This document shows positions 1-10,907 of a stretch of DNA of 64,000 nt, in pieces (the stretch's first letter is position 1; the number at the start of each line of letters is the position of its first letter). The translations under genes were made by a program, and so were the position numbers. A model generated the notes under the pieces. That model was not told the DNA's origin. It saw only the letters and a program-made list of their open reading frames with translations, and did not search any database. Source of the stretch: Hypericum androsaemum. Lineage: Eukaryota > Streptophyta > Magnoliopsida > Malpighiales > Hypericaceae. The stretch spans positions 868,001 to 932,000 of the forward strand of contig OZ023195.1 of assembly GCA_963995505.1 (NCBI GenBank), read 5' to 3'.

Positions 1-1140
1 TCTATTTAGATACGAATCTTCTACTATCATTTACATTCGAATTCAATAACTCATAATCAGTGTACAAGTCAACTTTGCCAATGTGATGATTTTATAAGTT
101 TATGATTTTTTTAAAGCGAGAAATTCAAGAATATAATAAAACTAAATTAAGAAGACGGTTATATGTATTTATGAAATACATTGTAAACTTTGCCAATGGT
201 TATTCGTGATTCATATTTTAAGTGGTTTATTATGTACTGAGGTAGTCGTTAGGTAGGGTCGAAGAATTTGGTTTCCGGTGGGAGAACTGTTATTGTACCT
301 ACGAATTATTAATGTATTGCCGGCATCGATATAGTATTGTCAATTGATTATCCACGTGTTTATTTTTTCGAGGTCACCGACAGTAATCGGTGCATCTCGC
401 ACCCATTGGGGGTGATCGGTTTTCGTGCAACCAAGTTGTGCAACCGGACGGAGTAGTGGTCTCTTGTAACTTTGGTGAAGATTAATGCATGTAACTTCCC
501 AAGAAATTCATTTTTAGCAGAACTATATATTAGTAGCGATTGTTTATTTATTTAATATTAGACTTTGTTTATTTTGCAATACAATATTTGTAGGGTTCAA
601 ATAGACATCAAAAAATATTTACATTATTTTTCCATAAAAAAGTTGTTTGATTTAATGTTCATATATTAATTTCTGCAAGAAAATATTCAAAGTTATCTTT
701 TCGGAAAAAATGTGTTTTACTTTAATAGTTACATTCTTTCCAATTTAGGGCCACGAACATTTTCCGCAAGGTCACCGGTTTAACAATTTAGAGCTATATG
801 TAATTTTATGTCACACTTTTATTGTTTTGTTTGCTAATGGAAATGGAATTAGAAATGACAACGACGGAATGGAAACTAACTTTTTTGCCCTTTTCCATTT
901 CCAATCTTTAACCCAGAGAATTGTGTTTCTTGATCCGGGTTCGATCGACCAATTCAGACAAAAAAATAATTTAAAAACCAGGACTAGGAGATTAAGGAAC
1001 ACGAAGCCCTCAGTCTTCTTTTGGGCAGTCAGCCCAATAGTTCATGATGGGCTATGATCCAAACAATGTGTCTTACCTGAATTGCTCTATAACCAGATTT
1101 TTAATGAGACAAGCTGCTGCACTCTGTGCAATTTGCAGTG
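1..1140. other. Intergenic, no gene seen
   Basis: AT-rich sequence with no ORF that looks coding. The short ORFs near 811-1057 and 1087-1317 overlap on opposite strands and show no recognisable domain. No RNA gene was recognised. Confidence 0.6.
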
Positions 1141-1148
1141 GGGAATAG

Positions 1149-1431
1149 AGGGGTTCAATTGGGTACGAAATACTCTCATTCTAAAAAATTTGGAGTGAGG
1201 GCACGCAAGATTTTTTTTATAAAAATGCAAAAATACGGAAACCAAAATGAAAAAAATCACACGGGCCAGTATCGTAAACGGGACATGCCACTGTCGCAAA
1301 CACGGAAAATACACTAGCCAGTATCACATAACAGGGCGTGCTGGTATCACATAACAAGGCATGCTAGTGCAGTCCCTTTCACTCCAAACCGTTTGGAATG
1401 ATTTCATTCACTCCGTACCCAATCCAAAGCC
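1149..1431. mobile_element. hAT-like MITE with 8-bp target duplication
   Basis: The 283-bp element is bounded by the direct repeat GGGAATAG (1141-1148 and 1432-1439), an 8-bp target site duplication typical of hAT elements. The ends are imperfect inverted repeats: the left arm contains TTGGGTACG near 1158 and the right arm its complement CGTACCCAA near 1424, and TTTGGAGTGA near 1189 is mirrored by TCACTCCAAA near 1379. The centre holds two tandem copies of a GTATCACATAACA-GGC module. No transposase is encoded, so any movement would have depended on enzyme made elsewhere. Confidence 0.6.
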
Positions 1432-1717
1432 GGGAATAGGGGATGGTCTCTTGATTACGGGGGTTTTTCATTTGCTTGCGATCAGTTAGCGGTTTGTGCT
1501 ATCCGTCGTATCTTAAGGCGCTTTGTATATTCTTGGAGCTCATAATCTAGGTGTCTCCACTATAACACATCGGCTCGTCGAGGTGGTCTAGTCACACTTG
1601 GCTGCCTTTGGAGTTCTGCAAACTTGTGTCCTCGACAACTTCATTGTCAACGTCACATGCGCCGGCTCGTTGAGGTGAGCTACTAAGGTTTAGGCTCGCT
1701 AAGATCCTGCAAGACAT

Positions 1718-1830
1718 TGTAAAACCTGGTATTTTAAATAGAAAATTTAACAAACTAAATGATCGAAATATAAATAATCAATGACCTAAATAACATTGGT
1801 TGTTTAAACCCCAACGGCCAGCTCCATTCT
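1718..1830 (+). mobile_element. Fragment of LTR head (gypsy-like)
   Basis: The stretch starts TGTAAAACCTGGTATTTTAA and runs on in a way that resembles the first ~130 bp of the solo LTR at 38850 (TGTAAAACCCGATATTTTAA), including a shared GACCTAA...ATTGG segment. It is probably a truncated LTR of the same family. The downstream boundary is not defined. Confidence 0.45.
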
Positions 1831-3664
1831 AAGAAAAATATTGAGTTTTTAATGACCAATATGGGTGTATTTGGTTGGATAGAGAAGACTAGGAGTTTTA
1901 TGGAAAACTATAAGTAAAATGAGACCATTTCGAAATTTCCTTCAAGACACCTCATCGGGTGGAGCCATGCACACTTAAGCGTGCCACGTTAACTCCAAAA
2001 CGTCACATTTTAATCGAGAAAGATCGGGAAGATGTTTAAGTCGTTAATTATTATTTTGTTCAAATAATAAGTATGCATTTTGATTCGTTTTAAACTATAA
2101 AATTATATTTCAAAAAATGATCTTAATACAAAATACAAACGTAAAATTTTTCTTCCAAAATATACTTTTTTGGCGGACTGGAATTGGATCGAGTGTGAGG
2201 CTCATTGCAAACTAATAAAATGAAATGCAATTATTGACATACTCACCGAGGAAAGAGTGAGAGCAGCAATACATTGGGGATGAGTTAAAAATTTACCTCT
2301 AGTATTCTAAATCCATGACTGTGTGTCTTAATTAAAATTCATTCTCTCAATTATTATTTTCATTCTTCAGAATCGGATTAAAATTTTCTCACTTGGATTC
2401 ACTATTATTAATATTGAGATGGGTTAAATATAGATTAGAGGTTTGCTTCCTACATATCAAAAATTCCGCAGAGTAGGGGTGAAGTACGGATTAGAAAGAT
2501 GGACTTTTGGTTGGCCCTTGAGGATCGCGAAAGGCCAGGTATAATAATAATGACAGATTTCTGGAGGCAACAAATAATACAAAACCCTAGAGACCTCCTA
2601 ATCATATTCATATGCCGCGTGGCCAGTGGGCACTACCGCTCACAAGATTCCCACCATATACTCTACTCTATTCTCTTCTCTCTCTCTCCTGTGAACCCAC
2701 TCGAGGTATATTCCAGCCCAAGGTATTTAAAAATTGGCAACTCAACAATGAGATGGATAAGAAAAGAAAAGAAGAGAATATCCAATTGAGATCTGGATAT
2801 GGTACGATCTTTGCTGCACAACGTGAGAATTATTGGCGTCGTTTCTTATACTGTAGCAAAAAAATTGAAAGAAAACATGTCAATATCATCACATTATTTT
2901 CCCGGGTGAAGAATACCTAAACTATGGTTATCACAGTTTTGTGCGACAATAGTTTGAATTGAACGAATTCAAATTTATCAAAATTTTAAATTATATTTGA
3001 TTAATTTAAGAACAAATTTAAATAAGAATTATGAATTGTCGAACAATAATTTATTTTTAAAATCTTTTTATGTTTTTTTGAAAATTTTCGAAAACTGTTC
3101 TAATGTTCTTGAATTTTTTATATTTTAATACATAATGTTTTGTTTCCTTTCTTTCTTTAGTATAGTACACATATTTTGAAGTCTAAGATTTGCAATCACC
3201 AAAAATTCACAAATAGATCAGGTTGTATTTTTTTTACTATCCACGAAATAGTCTAATAACACAAGATATTATAAATATTTAGGAACTCCACCTTACAAAT
3301 TCTTATATTTATCATGGTGTAAAATGTACCTTTAAAAAAATGAAATTATCTCCATTTGTGTATGGATGGATTAACATCCAATGGTTCTTCCGGTTTCAGA
3401 CATCAAGCTCCCACCACCTAGATTCTTCCTAAGCATGCCGAGGAGCCGGGGAAATTATTTCAGCTTCCGAACACGGAAAACAACCCAAAACGCAAAAGGC
3501 AAAGTACCCTCCTCCCTTTTATTTGACCTTATCCCAGCCTCCTCGCATACAAGGCAACAAGAATAGAAAAGAAATAAGTTTTTTCAAGAATGTCCTAACT
3601 TCAAGGGAGTGGATTAGTCCTGGATGTGTAAAATACTCTAGGACTGTTCCGGGAGATAAAATAG

Positions 3665-3912
3665 TTCGTCATATTATGATAGAATGGTTCGCCCAGTTAT
3701 GATAGAATGATTCGTTCGTTTATGATAAAATGGTTTCACGGAACCGTCCCAAAAAAATCGGGACTCGAACCGGGATAAAATAGTTTGTCCCGTTATGATA
3801 GAATGATTTGCCCAGTTATGATAAAATGGTTTCACATATAAAAGGAGTTTGATAAAATGGTTCGTCCAGTTATGATAAAATGGTTCGCTCAATTATGATA
3901 AAATATTTCGCT
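3665..3912. repeat. Minisatellite, ~20-bp units
   Basis: About ten diverged copies of a unit like GTTATGATAAAATGGTTCG occur here, partly in head-to-tail runs and partly separated by short unique spacers (for example 3735-3775). No coding function is apparent. Confidence 0.7.
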
Positions 3913-4754
3913 CTCCAGGACCGTATTGGAAAGGTCACTCCAGTACCAAATCTGGTCTCTAAATTCAAGAGCAACCAATTAAAAAATTATTTCTAAAATG
4001 TAATCGACAAATCTTTTAAGGGATAATTGTCCTAAGATCCCCAGTGTTTGAGCAAATTCTCCCTTTTAGTTCTTATTGTTTTCAAAAACTTTTCTTGGTC
4101 TTTTTAATTTGACATAATAGTACTTTTTAGTCCCTCGCTGACATCAACGATTAACACAATTTTTTTATGACCTTTATACCCTTCCAATTAAAAAAACAAA
4201 ATAAAAATAATCAATTTTCTTCTCCGGCAGAATCGTCTTGTTTGCCAGAGAAGCTCACATCCACCATTTTAATTGTGTGAAACGGCATTAAAATGGATAA
4301 TTAATCAAAGAAGATGAAACGACTCCTTCTCATTCTAATGTTCTTAAAAAATATCTAGGTGTTCCCTCTCATTAATTAATTAAGCTCGGGTCCTTCAACT
4401 GATGCAACCTAGAAATCAAAATCAAGATGAACCGTTCAATGGTGTTGCTCTTGGACGACAAGGACAGGTGTTGCTGGGTTTGAGGACGCTGGGTTTGAAG
4501 ACAAAACCCCAGTAACCTTCGTTGAGTTTCAATCGCCTTGCAACCTAATGAATTATTTAATTAGGTTTTAATGGATGAAGATGAAGCAAGATGAATACGG
4601 AGGAGAGGAGAGAGATGGAGGACCGTCTCAGGGGTTTGGCCGGCGGCGATCTCGACAAAGGAAGCGACCATCTCCTGCTTGTCGGCGTTAGACAATAGAA
4701 GTAGTCTGGGATTCTTGTTCAGGCAACCTAACTAAGGTGTTGGAAGGAAAAGAA

Positions 4755-4910
4755 AATGACAGCGTCGTTGTGACCCAGCTGCTCGAAGCGATGGATGAGC
4801 TCTGCCACCAACTGGGCGACGTGGGCCAGCGGCTTAAGGCTCTACAGAAACAGCCCGCCGACAGCTCCAGCAGCTTCCAACCGTCGCTGCCTCACCTACA
4901 TAAGTCGACC
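4755..4910 (+). pseudogene. Captured coding-like fragment inside MULE
   Basis: In one + frame this GC-rich stretch reads as a helical, Leu/Gln-rich peptide (…LLEAMDELCHQLGDVG… then QRLKALQKQPADSSSS) before meeting a stop near 4913. The codon use and low AT content differ from the surroundings, as expected for host sequence taken up by a Pack-MULE. I do not recognise the parent gene, and the reading frame could be coincidental. Confidence 0.35.
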
Positions 4911-5211
4911 ATCTAGTCGGCCCACTCCCAGCTGTCTTTCCTGCCGACACCGACGACGGCGAGCTAAAGGTTGCAGGCAGAGTCGGCCGGCAATGCTCTC
5001 TTTAGCCGGCTGTAAAGTTTGCTATTTTAGGTTTAGGGGATGACTGTTCCAATGGAGGGAGGTAGGGGATGAACAAATTGTTTTTTCAAAGGTATAATAG
5101 TCATACATTTTTTTATGTTGACCGCTTACATCAGCGGTGGGTCTGCCAGGCAAGGTTGTCAAAATTAGGGTCCCACTAAAGATCGTTTGGGCAAAGAGAA
5201 AGCGTAAATCG

Positions 5212-5483
5212 TAGGATTGTAACATGGATCGTAAGCTCTACTACATAGACAAAATTATAGAAATAACTACGATTAATACTATTTTCCTAAATTTTTTTCA
5301 CTAATGACAAGTTTTTCTTCATAAATTTACACACAAAAACCTCAGTTTAGGATTGTAACATGGATCGTAAGCTCTACTACATAGACAAAATTATAGAAAT
5401 AACTACGATTAATACTATTTTCCTAAATTTTTTTCACTAATGACAAGTTTTTCTTCATAAATTTACACACAAAAACCTCAGTT
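5212..5483. repeat. 136-bp tandem duplication
   Basis: Two adjacent copies (5212-5347 and 5348-5483) look identical by eye, apart perhaps from the last base. The duplication lies inside the Mutator-like element at 4020-6199. Confidence 0.9.
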
Positions 5484-6389
5484 CAATACCTTTTTTTAAT
5501 AGTAATTCACTACATATCTATAGGTTTCATAATGTGGTTTGACGAGCAATAAAGAAAATAAAATAAACATCAAAATTGATGTAAAAGAAATAAGTGGCAA
5601 AAAATTGGTAGGATAAAAATATGAATTTAAATAACTCTAAAACTATTAATTTCAGAGATATTAATTAATATAATATTAATTATTAATTTCCGGGCTCAAC
5701 AATTACCAATCGTTTCATTTTAAGCATTTTAGTCGATCAATAGTTATCCGGATAATAAATATTATTTAAAAATATTAAACAAAGTATATTAGATTTTTGT
5801 GTTTTGGTCTACACAGTAAAAAAAGTATAGTTATCCGATAATAAATATTATTAAAATATTAAACGAAGGATAACCCGTTATCCTTCTCTCTCTCCGTTGG
5901 AAGCGTTGAGAAACATCACACCGCTCCAACTCGTAGATCTCAGGATCTCAGGAGTTATCACTCAGATCCCATCGATCATGCTCGACTCCCGATCTTGCAT
6001 AGGCTCCGACTCGTTTTGCCTATGGTGAATCGTAAAATTCTAAGATCTCTGGAGTTAACTCTAAATCCTAACAACTTTGCTGACAGGGACTAAAAAGTGC
6101 TATTATGTCAAACTAGGAGGACCGAGAAATATTTTTGAAAACAATAAGGACTAAAATGGGGGTTTGTTCAAACACCAGGGACCTTAGGATAATTATTCCA
6201 TCTTTTAAAGAAATGCTGACATCACTGCCAGCCCATTAAATGTGGAAGAGAAGCGACCAAAAGCGAATCACTCCACGGAATATTCAACCACCCCCAACTC
6301 CGAAGAAGGGGAAAAAAAATTCCCAAAATTCTTTTTATAAACAAATCAACAAAATTACCATTTCCTGTCTCTTCACTACAGTAAAGTAG

Positions 6390-6398
6390 TATATATAC
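6390..6398 (+). promoter_or_regulatory. Probable TATA box of the NIGT1-like gene
   Basis: A TATATATAC motif lies about 230 bp before the ATG at 6627. It is followed by a pyrimidine-rich leader (about 6448-6505, CT repeats), a common feature of plant 5' untranslated regions. The motif begins about 190 bp after the end of the upstream MULE. Confidence 0.45.
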
Positions 6399-6626
6399 TA
6401 AAACCCAACAAAAGATTCTTTAGTACGCGACGCCCCGACTTCGACGTTGTCTTTTTCTTCCCCCCTCCCCTTCCTTTTCTCTCTCTAATCTCTCTCTCTC
6501 TAATATTGTAATTATTTGGAGTTTATGCCATCTCCAGATTCCTACTTAGATACCTTATTCTCTAATATTCCCCACTACACTACATATCTTAGCCTTCGTT
6601 AGAGAAGGAAAAAGGGAAAAGGAAAA

Positions 6627-8275
6627 ATGGAGTTCTCTGAGAAGACGCAACGGTGCCAGTACGTGGAGGCGTTGGAGGAGGAGAGGAGGAAGATCCAGGT
6701 CTTCCAGCGGGAGCTCCCTTTGTGTCTCGATCTCGTTACACACGGTTAGTCTTTCTTTCTCTTTTTTTTTATTTTTACCATCTTGTTTGAGACTTATTAA
6801 TGTCTTTCCATTTTTCCGGTGCAGCGATAGAAGCGTATCGGAGGGAATTATCCGGTACGACGACGGAGCACGTGCAGGGCCACTCGGACTGCTCCGAACA
6901 AACTTCCAGCGATGTCCCCGTGCTGGAGGAGTTCATTCCCATCAAGCGGAGCGAAGAAAATGACGACGACGACCGGTCGTCCAACAAGAGGAGCAAGGAT
7001 AATAAAGATCACAAGCGGAAGTCGGATTGGCTTAGATCTACCCAGCTGTGGAACCAGTCCCCAGATCCATCTCCTCCTACTCATAAAGAGGTTTCTTTTC
7101 GACTTTTTGTTTCCTTTCTTGGAAAGCTGTGGGTTTTTGGTAATTACTTGGACTGACCGGGGGTAGTTTGGGGAATTTAGGAGATCCCGAGGAAGGCGGT
7201 GGTGACGGAGGTGAAACGGAACGGGACGGGAGGAGCATTCCAGCCCTTCCAGAGGGAGAAGGCGGCTCCTCCGTCGTCTTCGGCCGCGGTTCCGACGTCT
7301 GCGACGAGCTCGTCGGCGGAGACGGTGGCTAGCGAGGAAGGGACAAGGCGGAAGGAAGACAAGGATGCCGACGGGCAGAGGAAGCAGCGCCGGTGCTGGT
7401 CGCCGGAGCTGCACCGGCGGTTCCTGCACGCGCTCCAGCAACTCGGCGGCTCCCATGGTACGGAATAGGTTTTTGTTAGGTAGGGTTTTTATTTTCTTTT
7501 CTGTTCATAAATTTGGGATTAAGTCTTTTGATTTTGTCGGTAGCTGCGACGCCTAAGCAAATTAGGGAGCTAATGAAGGTGGATGGGCTCACTAATGACG
7601 AAGTTAAAAGCCATTTACAGGTTTGTGGTCTATCTTTTGGTTCCTTTTTTGAAAATTTAGTCTCTTTGATGTGGATGATTTTTCTAGGACAATAATTAAA
7701 TTGTTATTGAAATTAAATAATTACATAATGTTGCATAATTAGTGATAAAATACTTTACGATCTGACCATATATCTGAACAATTCATCTCTTAATGTTATT
7801 TTGAATTTTTGGTTTATACTATATAAAATTCGGGCATTCATATGTCAAATGATTTAGATCTATTGGTACGTTATTGTGGTTCGATCTCGAGATATTTTAT
7901 TTTAATTTTGATGCTGTTATTTAATTGCAGAAATACCGGCTGCACACTAGAAGACCAAGCCCAGCAACCCATAACAGCAGCAACCCACAGGCACCACAGT
8001 TCGTGGTCGTCGGCGGGATATGGGTCCCCCCGCCGGAGTTCGCCGCCCCGGCCGCTGCTTCCAATGGCATATACGCACCGGTTGCCAGCACCCCGTCGTT
8101 ACCGCCACCGCAATCGGCCACCGCCACGTCAGCAGTAGCAAGTAAGGCAATGCAGCGGCGAGTGCAAGTATCGGAGGGAGAAGGGAGTGAGACCGAAGGT
8201 GGTCACGTGCTTTGCAACTCCCCCGCCACCTCTTCCTCCACTCACACGACCACCACTTCTTCACCGGGGTATTAG
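6627..8275 (+). CDS. NIGT1/HHO-type GARP (G2-like) transcription factor
   Basis: Five exons: 6627-6744, 6825-7090, 7181-7457, 7544-7620 and 7931-8275, giving a 360-residue protein. All introns have GT-AG ends and phases agree. The N-terminus (residues 1-39) has the acidic/coiled segment of the HRS1/HHO/NIGT1 subfamily followed by LPLCLDL (30-36), which fits the LxLxL repression motif. The single Myb-like GARP domain (about 196-253) carries the family signatures [31 protein letters not shown] and SHLQKYRLH. The C-terminus is rich in Ala, Ser, Thr and Pro. Known members are nuclear repressors induced by nitrate that bind their own and nitrate/phosphate-starvation promoters; that role is inferred here from family membership. 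The start was chosen because it opens the conserved N-terminal block. Length is normal for the family. Confidence 0.93.
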
Positions 8276-8794
8276 ATCTTTTGTCTGAAACCGGTTTAAT
8301 AATAAGATAATATATTCGGCATTTTTCGTTTTATTTACTTTTCCGAATTTTGAGATGGAATCATGTAAAATTTTGTAACCAGATGAAAATAGAGAAAATG
8401 GCTAGCTCTATATATGTCGCGGATGTCGTTAGTTTATAAATTACACATTAATCTGTTGCTTAATTCTATAATGTAATATAAATCTGGTGGGAGTTTTTTT
8501 TTTATATTTTGCACTTCTCCTCCTTTATTTTCTCATTATAGCATTAAGAAACATAGTCAGTTCCCCTAAAAAAAGAGCAAGAGTGAAATGTTTGGCTTGC
8601 AATTACAATTGAAGATGTTATTTATGACGAGCATTAGAAGCCAGGACGTCGAACAATTAGTTTAGAAACAACTTATAGAAATTAATTGGAGGCATCATTT
8701 TATTATATTTTGATTGATATATCTAACAGTCATCTTTGAAAAATCCATGCAAATGTATTCTGTGTTAAGTTAGTCTTGAATTTAATAAATAATT
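8276..8794. other. 3' flank of NIGT1-like gene
   Basis: AT-rich, with no ORF of note. It probably contains the 3' untranslated region of the NIGT1-like gene and then intergenic DNA up to the next MULE. Confidence 0.5.
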
Positions 8795-9558
8795 GGGTAA
8801 ATTATTCTGAGCTCCCTAGGCATAGATTACATCGATGATTTAGTTCTCTCTGTTTTAAAAAATATTTTCTCATCTTTCGCTTTTGCTTTTATTATACGCT
8901 CGGGTTCCTGGCTGACCTCATCAACTTTTTTTTCATTTTTGTTATTAAAATGATAAAAATATCCTTAAAAAAATAAAAATAAAAGATCATAGAAGACTTT
9001 AGGAAAACCGAATTAAGATAATTTTGAACCAAGGTTCTAGATTTTTGTTTATCCCTGACTGTAATAATATCATCTTCCTCTCCTCCCAAGCCCATCTCCG
9101 GCAAAAAAAAATCCAAAATCTCCGGTCACTGGATTTCGATGACTTCAAGTGAATTATTAACTGATTGCTTCGTTTTAAGGAAATGCATCTCCATCCAACA
9201 ACCAAAAACCAAGTCAACGACGTGGGCATTTTCGGGAAAGAAAAAGAAAAGAAACATGAAGAGAGAGAGATATATGGCGAATTCGAGCGTGGTAAGGGAG
9301 GGGCGGGCGGCGCAGAGGGTGGCAAAGGAGTAGAGTATTGTGTTCGAGACGACGGAGGGGGTGGAGGCCATAGTTCTAAGGGTATTTAACTTCGTCATTA
9401 GTGATGATATTTTAGGGTTCAGGTCTAGTACTTGCTCGTTGACAATGGCGGTTTGGCTTTAATTGTAAGAGCTGGGAGTTTAATTTACTTGCTCTATGTG
9501 CACGTTCAACTGAATTTTTGGTTGTTGGGTGGTCGGCGAGAAGAAAGAGGAAGATGAT

Positions 9559-10375
9559 TGTTGGAGCGGAAAATTAATTCTCGGATTTATTTGATCATGT
9601 CTCAGTAAAATAGCCGTATCTTCCTACTCGTATATCCAATTGATACGATTTCAAAAGCTACAGAAAGATAAAACACAGATCTAGAACTTTTTAGTTTGTG
9701 ACTTTTCCAAATTCGGCACAGAAGGAGGTCAGACTTGGGTCGGAAGTTTCGGGAGTAGATTTTCTTCTTATTAGGCCGCGGATCTGCTGAACCTATTTTG
9801 GTAAAAATACCGTAACTTTCTCCTCAAGCATTGGATTGACACGATTCTAAAAGTCACAGAAGGAGAAGACAGAGATCTATAACTTTGTTGTTTATAACTT
9901 TTCCAAATTCAGCACGGAAAAGGGTCAAATATGGGTTGGAAGTTTCAGACAGTTTAAGTTTTCCTTATTAGGCCGAGGCTATGTTAAGTTTTCCTATTTG
10001 AAAACGGCCTAGGGTTTTTCTATGAGGCTGGGGCGAGCTTGTTCTATATAAGGAGAGCTAGGTACAGGCATGAAGGACACCCACAAAACAAATATCAAAC
10101 ATTTACCTTCATTGCTTTTATCATAGCTTTTATCTTATGTAGTTTCGTAGCTTTTATCTTTATGTTTTTCCCTTCCCCCTCTCCCCCATATTTTCAATAA
10201 AGTTCTTTCTCTTCTATCAATTCTTTTCTCTCCTATCAATTCTAATCTTTATCTTCTCTTCTCTTTTCCCATATTTTTTCTATTTCTCTCTTTCGTTCGA
10301 ATCGCTCTTGGGACGACCACTCCGGACCCGTTCTAAAGATCGTTTCCGACGTTCTACCACTACTTATTTACAACA
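9559..10375 (+). repeat. 5' LTR of the LARD-like element
   Basis: 817 bp. It contains a TATA-type sequence (CTATATAAGG near 10044) and AATAAAG near 10195, the usual LTR promoter and polyadenylation signals. It differs from the 3' copy by small indels in the CT-rich tail (a repeated TATCAATTCT segment and an extra TTTATCATAGC), which account for its being 36 bp longer. Confidence 0.93.
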
Positions 10376-10380
10376 TATTT

Positions 10381-10400
10381 TTGGCACGCTCGGTGGGATT
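10381..10400 (+). other. Primer-binding-like site
   Basis: TTGGCACGCTCGGTGGGATT follows the 5' LTR after a 5-bp spacer, where the tRNA primer site of an LTR element is expected. The primer tRNA was not identified. Confidence 0.5.
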
Positions 10401-10907
10401 AAGGAGGGCGTCTGAAAAGAGTGATTGTTGCATCAAAACACACGAGTTTCCATATACGATTTTGAGTCCTTCCTCAAAAGGGACAAAATCGGTCAAAGGT
10501 TGTGCTGAAAGAAGACGTCCAGCAAGGTCAGTTAGCTTTGGAGAGTATTCCGTCCCCTTTTGGGGCCGAATCTGAAGAAGCTTTCTTCACCAAAATTGAA
10601 GATCGTTGTTTTCTCTTTATGTGGATACTAAGAACGCTGAAATCGGAGTTCGTACCAGGAAGATAAGACCAAAACACTGAAGACTGATCGATCTGTATGA
10701 TTGAGAAGTCCAGTCGGTTTTGGAGGATATTTTGGTTCTTTTTTTGGCCGAATTAGGAGACGGCTATTTCAAGAAAAATTGAAGATCTATCTCTCAGCTT
10801 TCCAAGAACATCAAGATAGCCTCAATCGAAGTTTGGACGAAGAAGTTACGACTACAAAAGTAAAGGTGGGTCATTTTGATAATTGATTGCAAAATTATGT
10901 ATTAAGG

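Larger units (their letters stand above)
1440..4010. other. Intergenic with degenerate repeats, no gene seen
   Basis: No coding sequence is supported here. It includes an LTR-head fragment near 1718 and a minisatellite at 3665-3912. The ORFs at 2499-2920 overlap in different frames and carry no recognised motif. Confidence 0.5.
4020..6199. mobile_element. Mutator-like element (Pack-MULE type), 2.18 kb
   Basis: The element is flanked by a perfect 9-bp duplication ATCTTTTAA (4011-4019 and 6200-6208), the hallmark target duplication of Mutator-like elements. Its termini are long inverted repeats of roughly 130 bp: GGGATAATTGTCCTAAG at the left is mirrored by CTTAGGATAATTATTCC at the right, and both arms share the complement pair around GACATAATAG / CTATTATGTC. 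No transposase is visible. The interior is more GC-rich than the flanks (about 4600-5030) and reads like captured gene sequence. The right end lies about 430 bp upstream of the NIGT1-like start codon. Confidence 0.85.

Noticed and set aside
3755..3780. tRNA T-arm-like GGGACTCGAACCGGGAT
   Set aside because: No matching acceptor stem, D-arm or anticodon arm around it.
6848..7456. 202-codon - strand ORF
   Set aside because: It is antisense to exons 2 and 3 of the NIGT1-like gene and crosses its introns; Arg/Leu-rich composition reflects the GC-rich sense codons.
8999..9398. Overlapping ORFs on both strands at the left arm of the MULE
   Set aside because: No known motif, mutually overlapping in several frames, inside transposon sequence.
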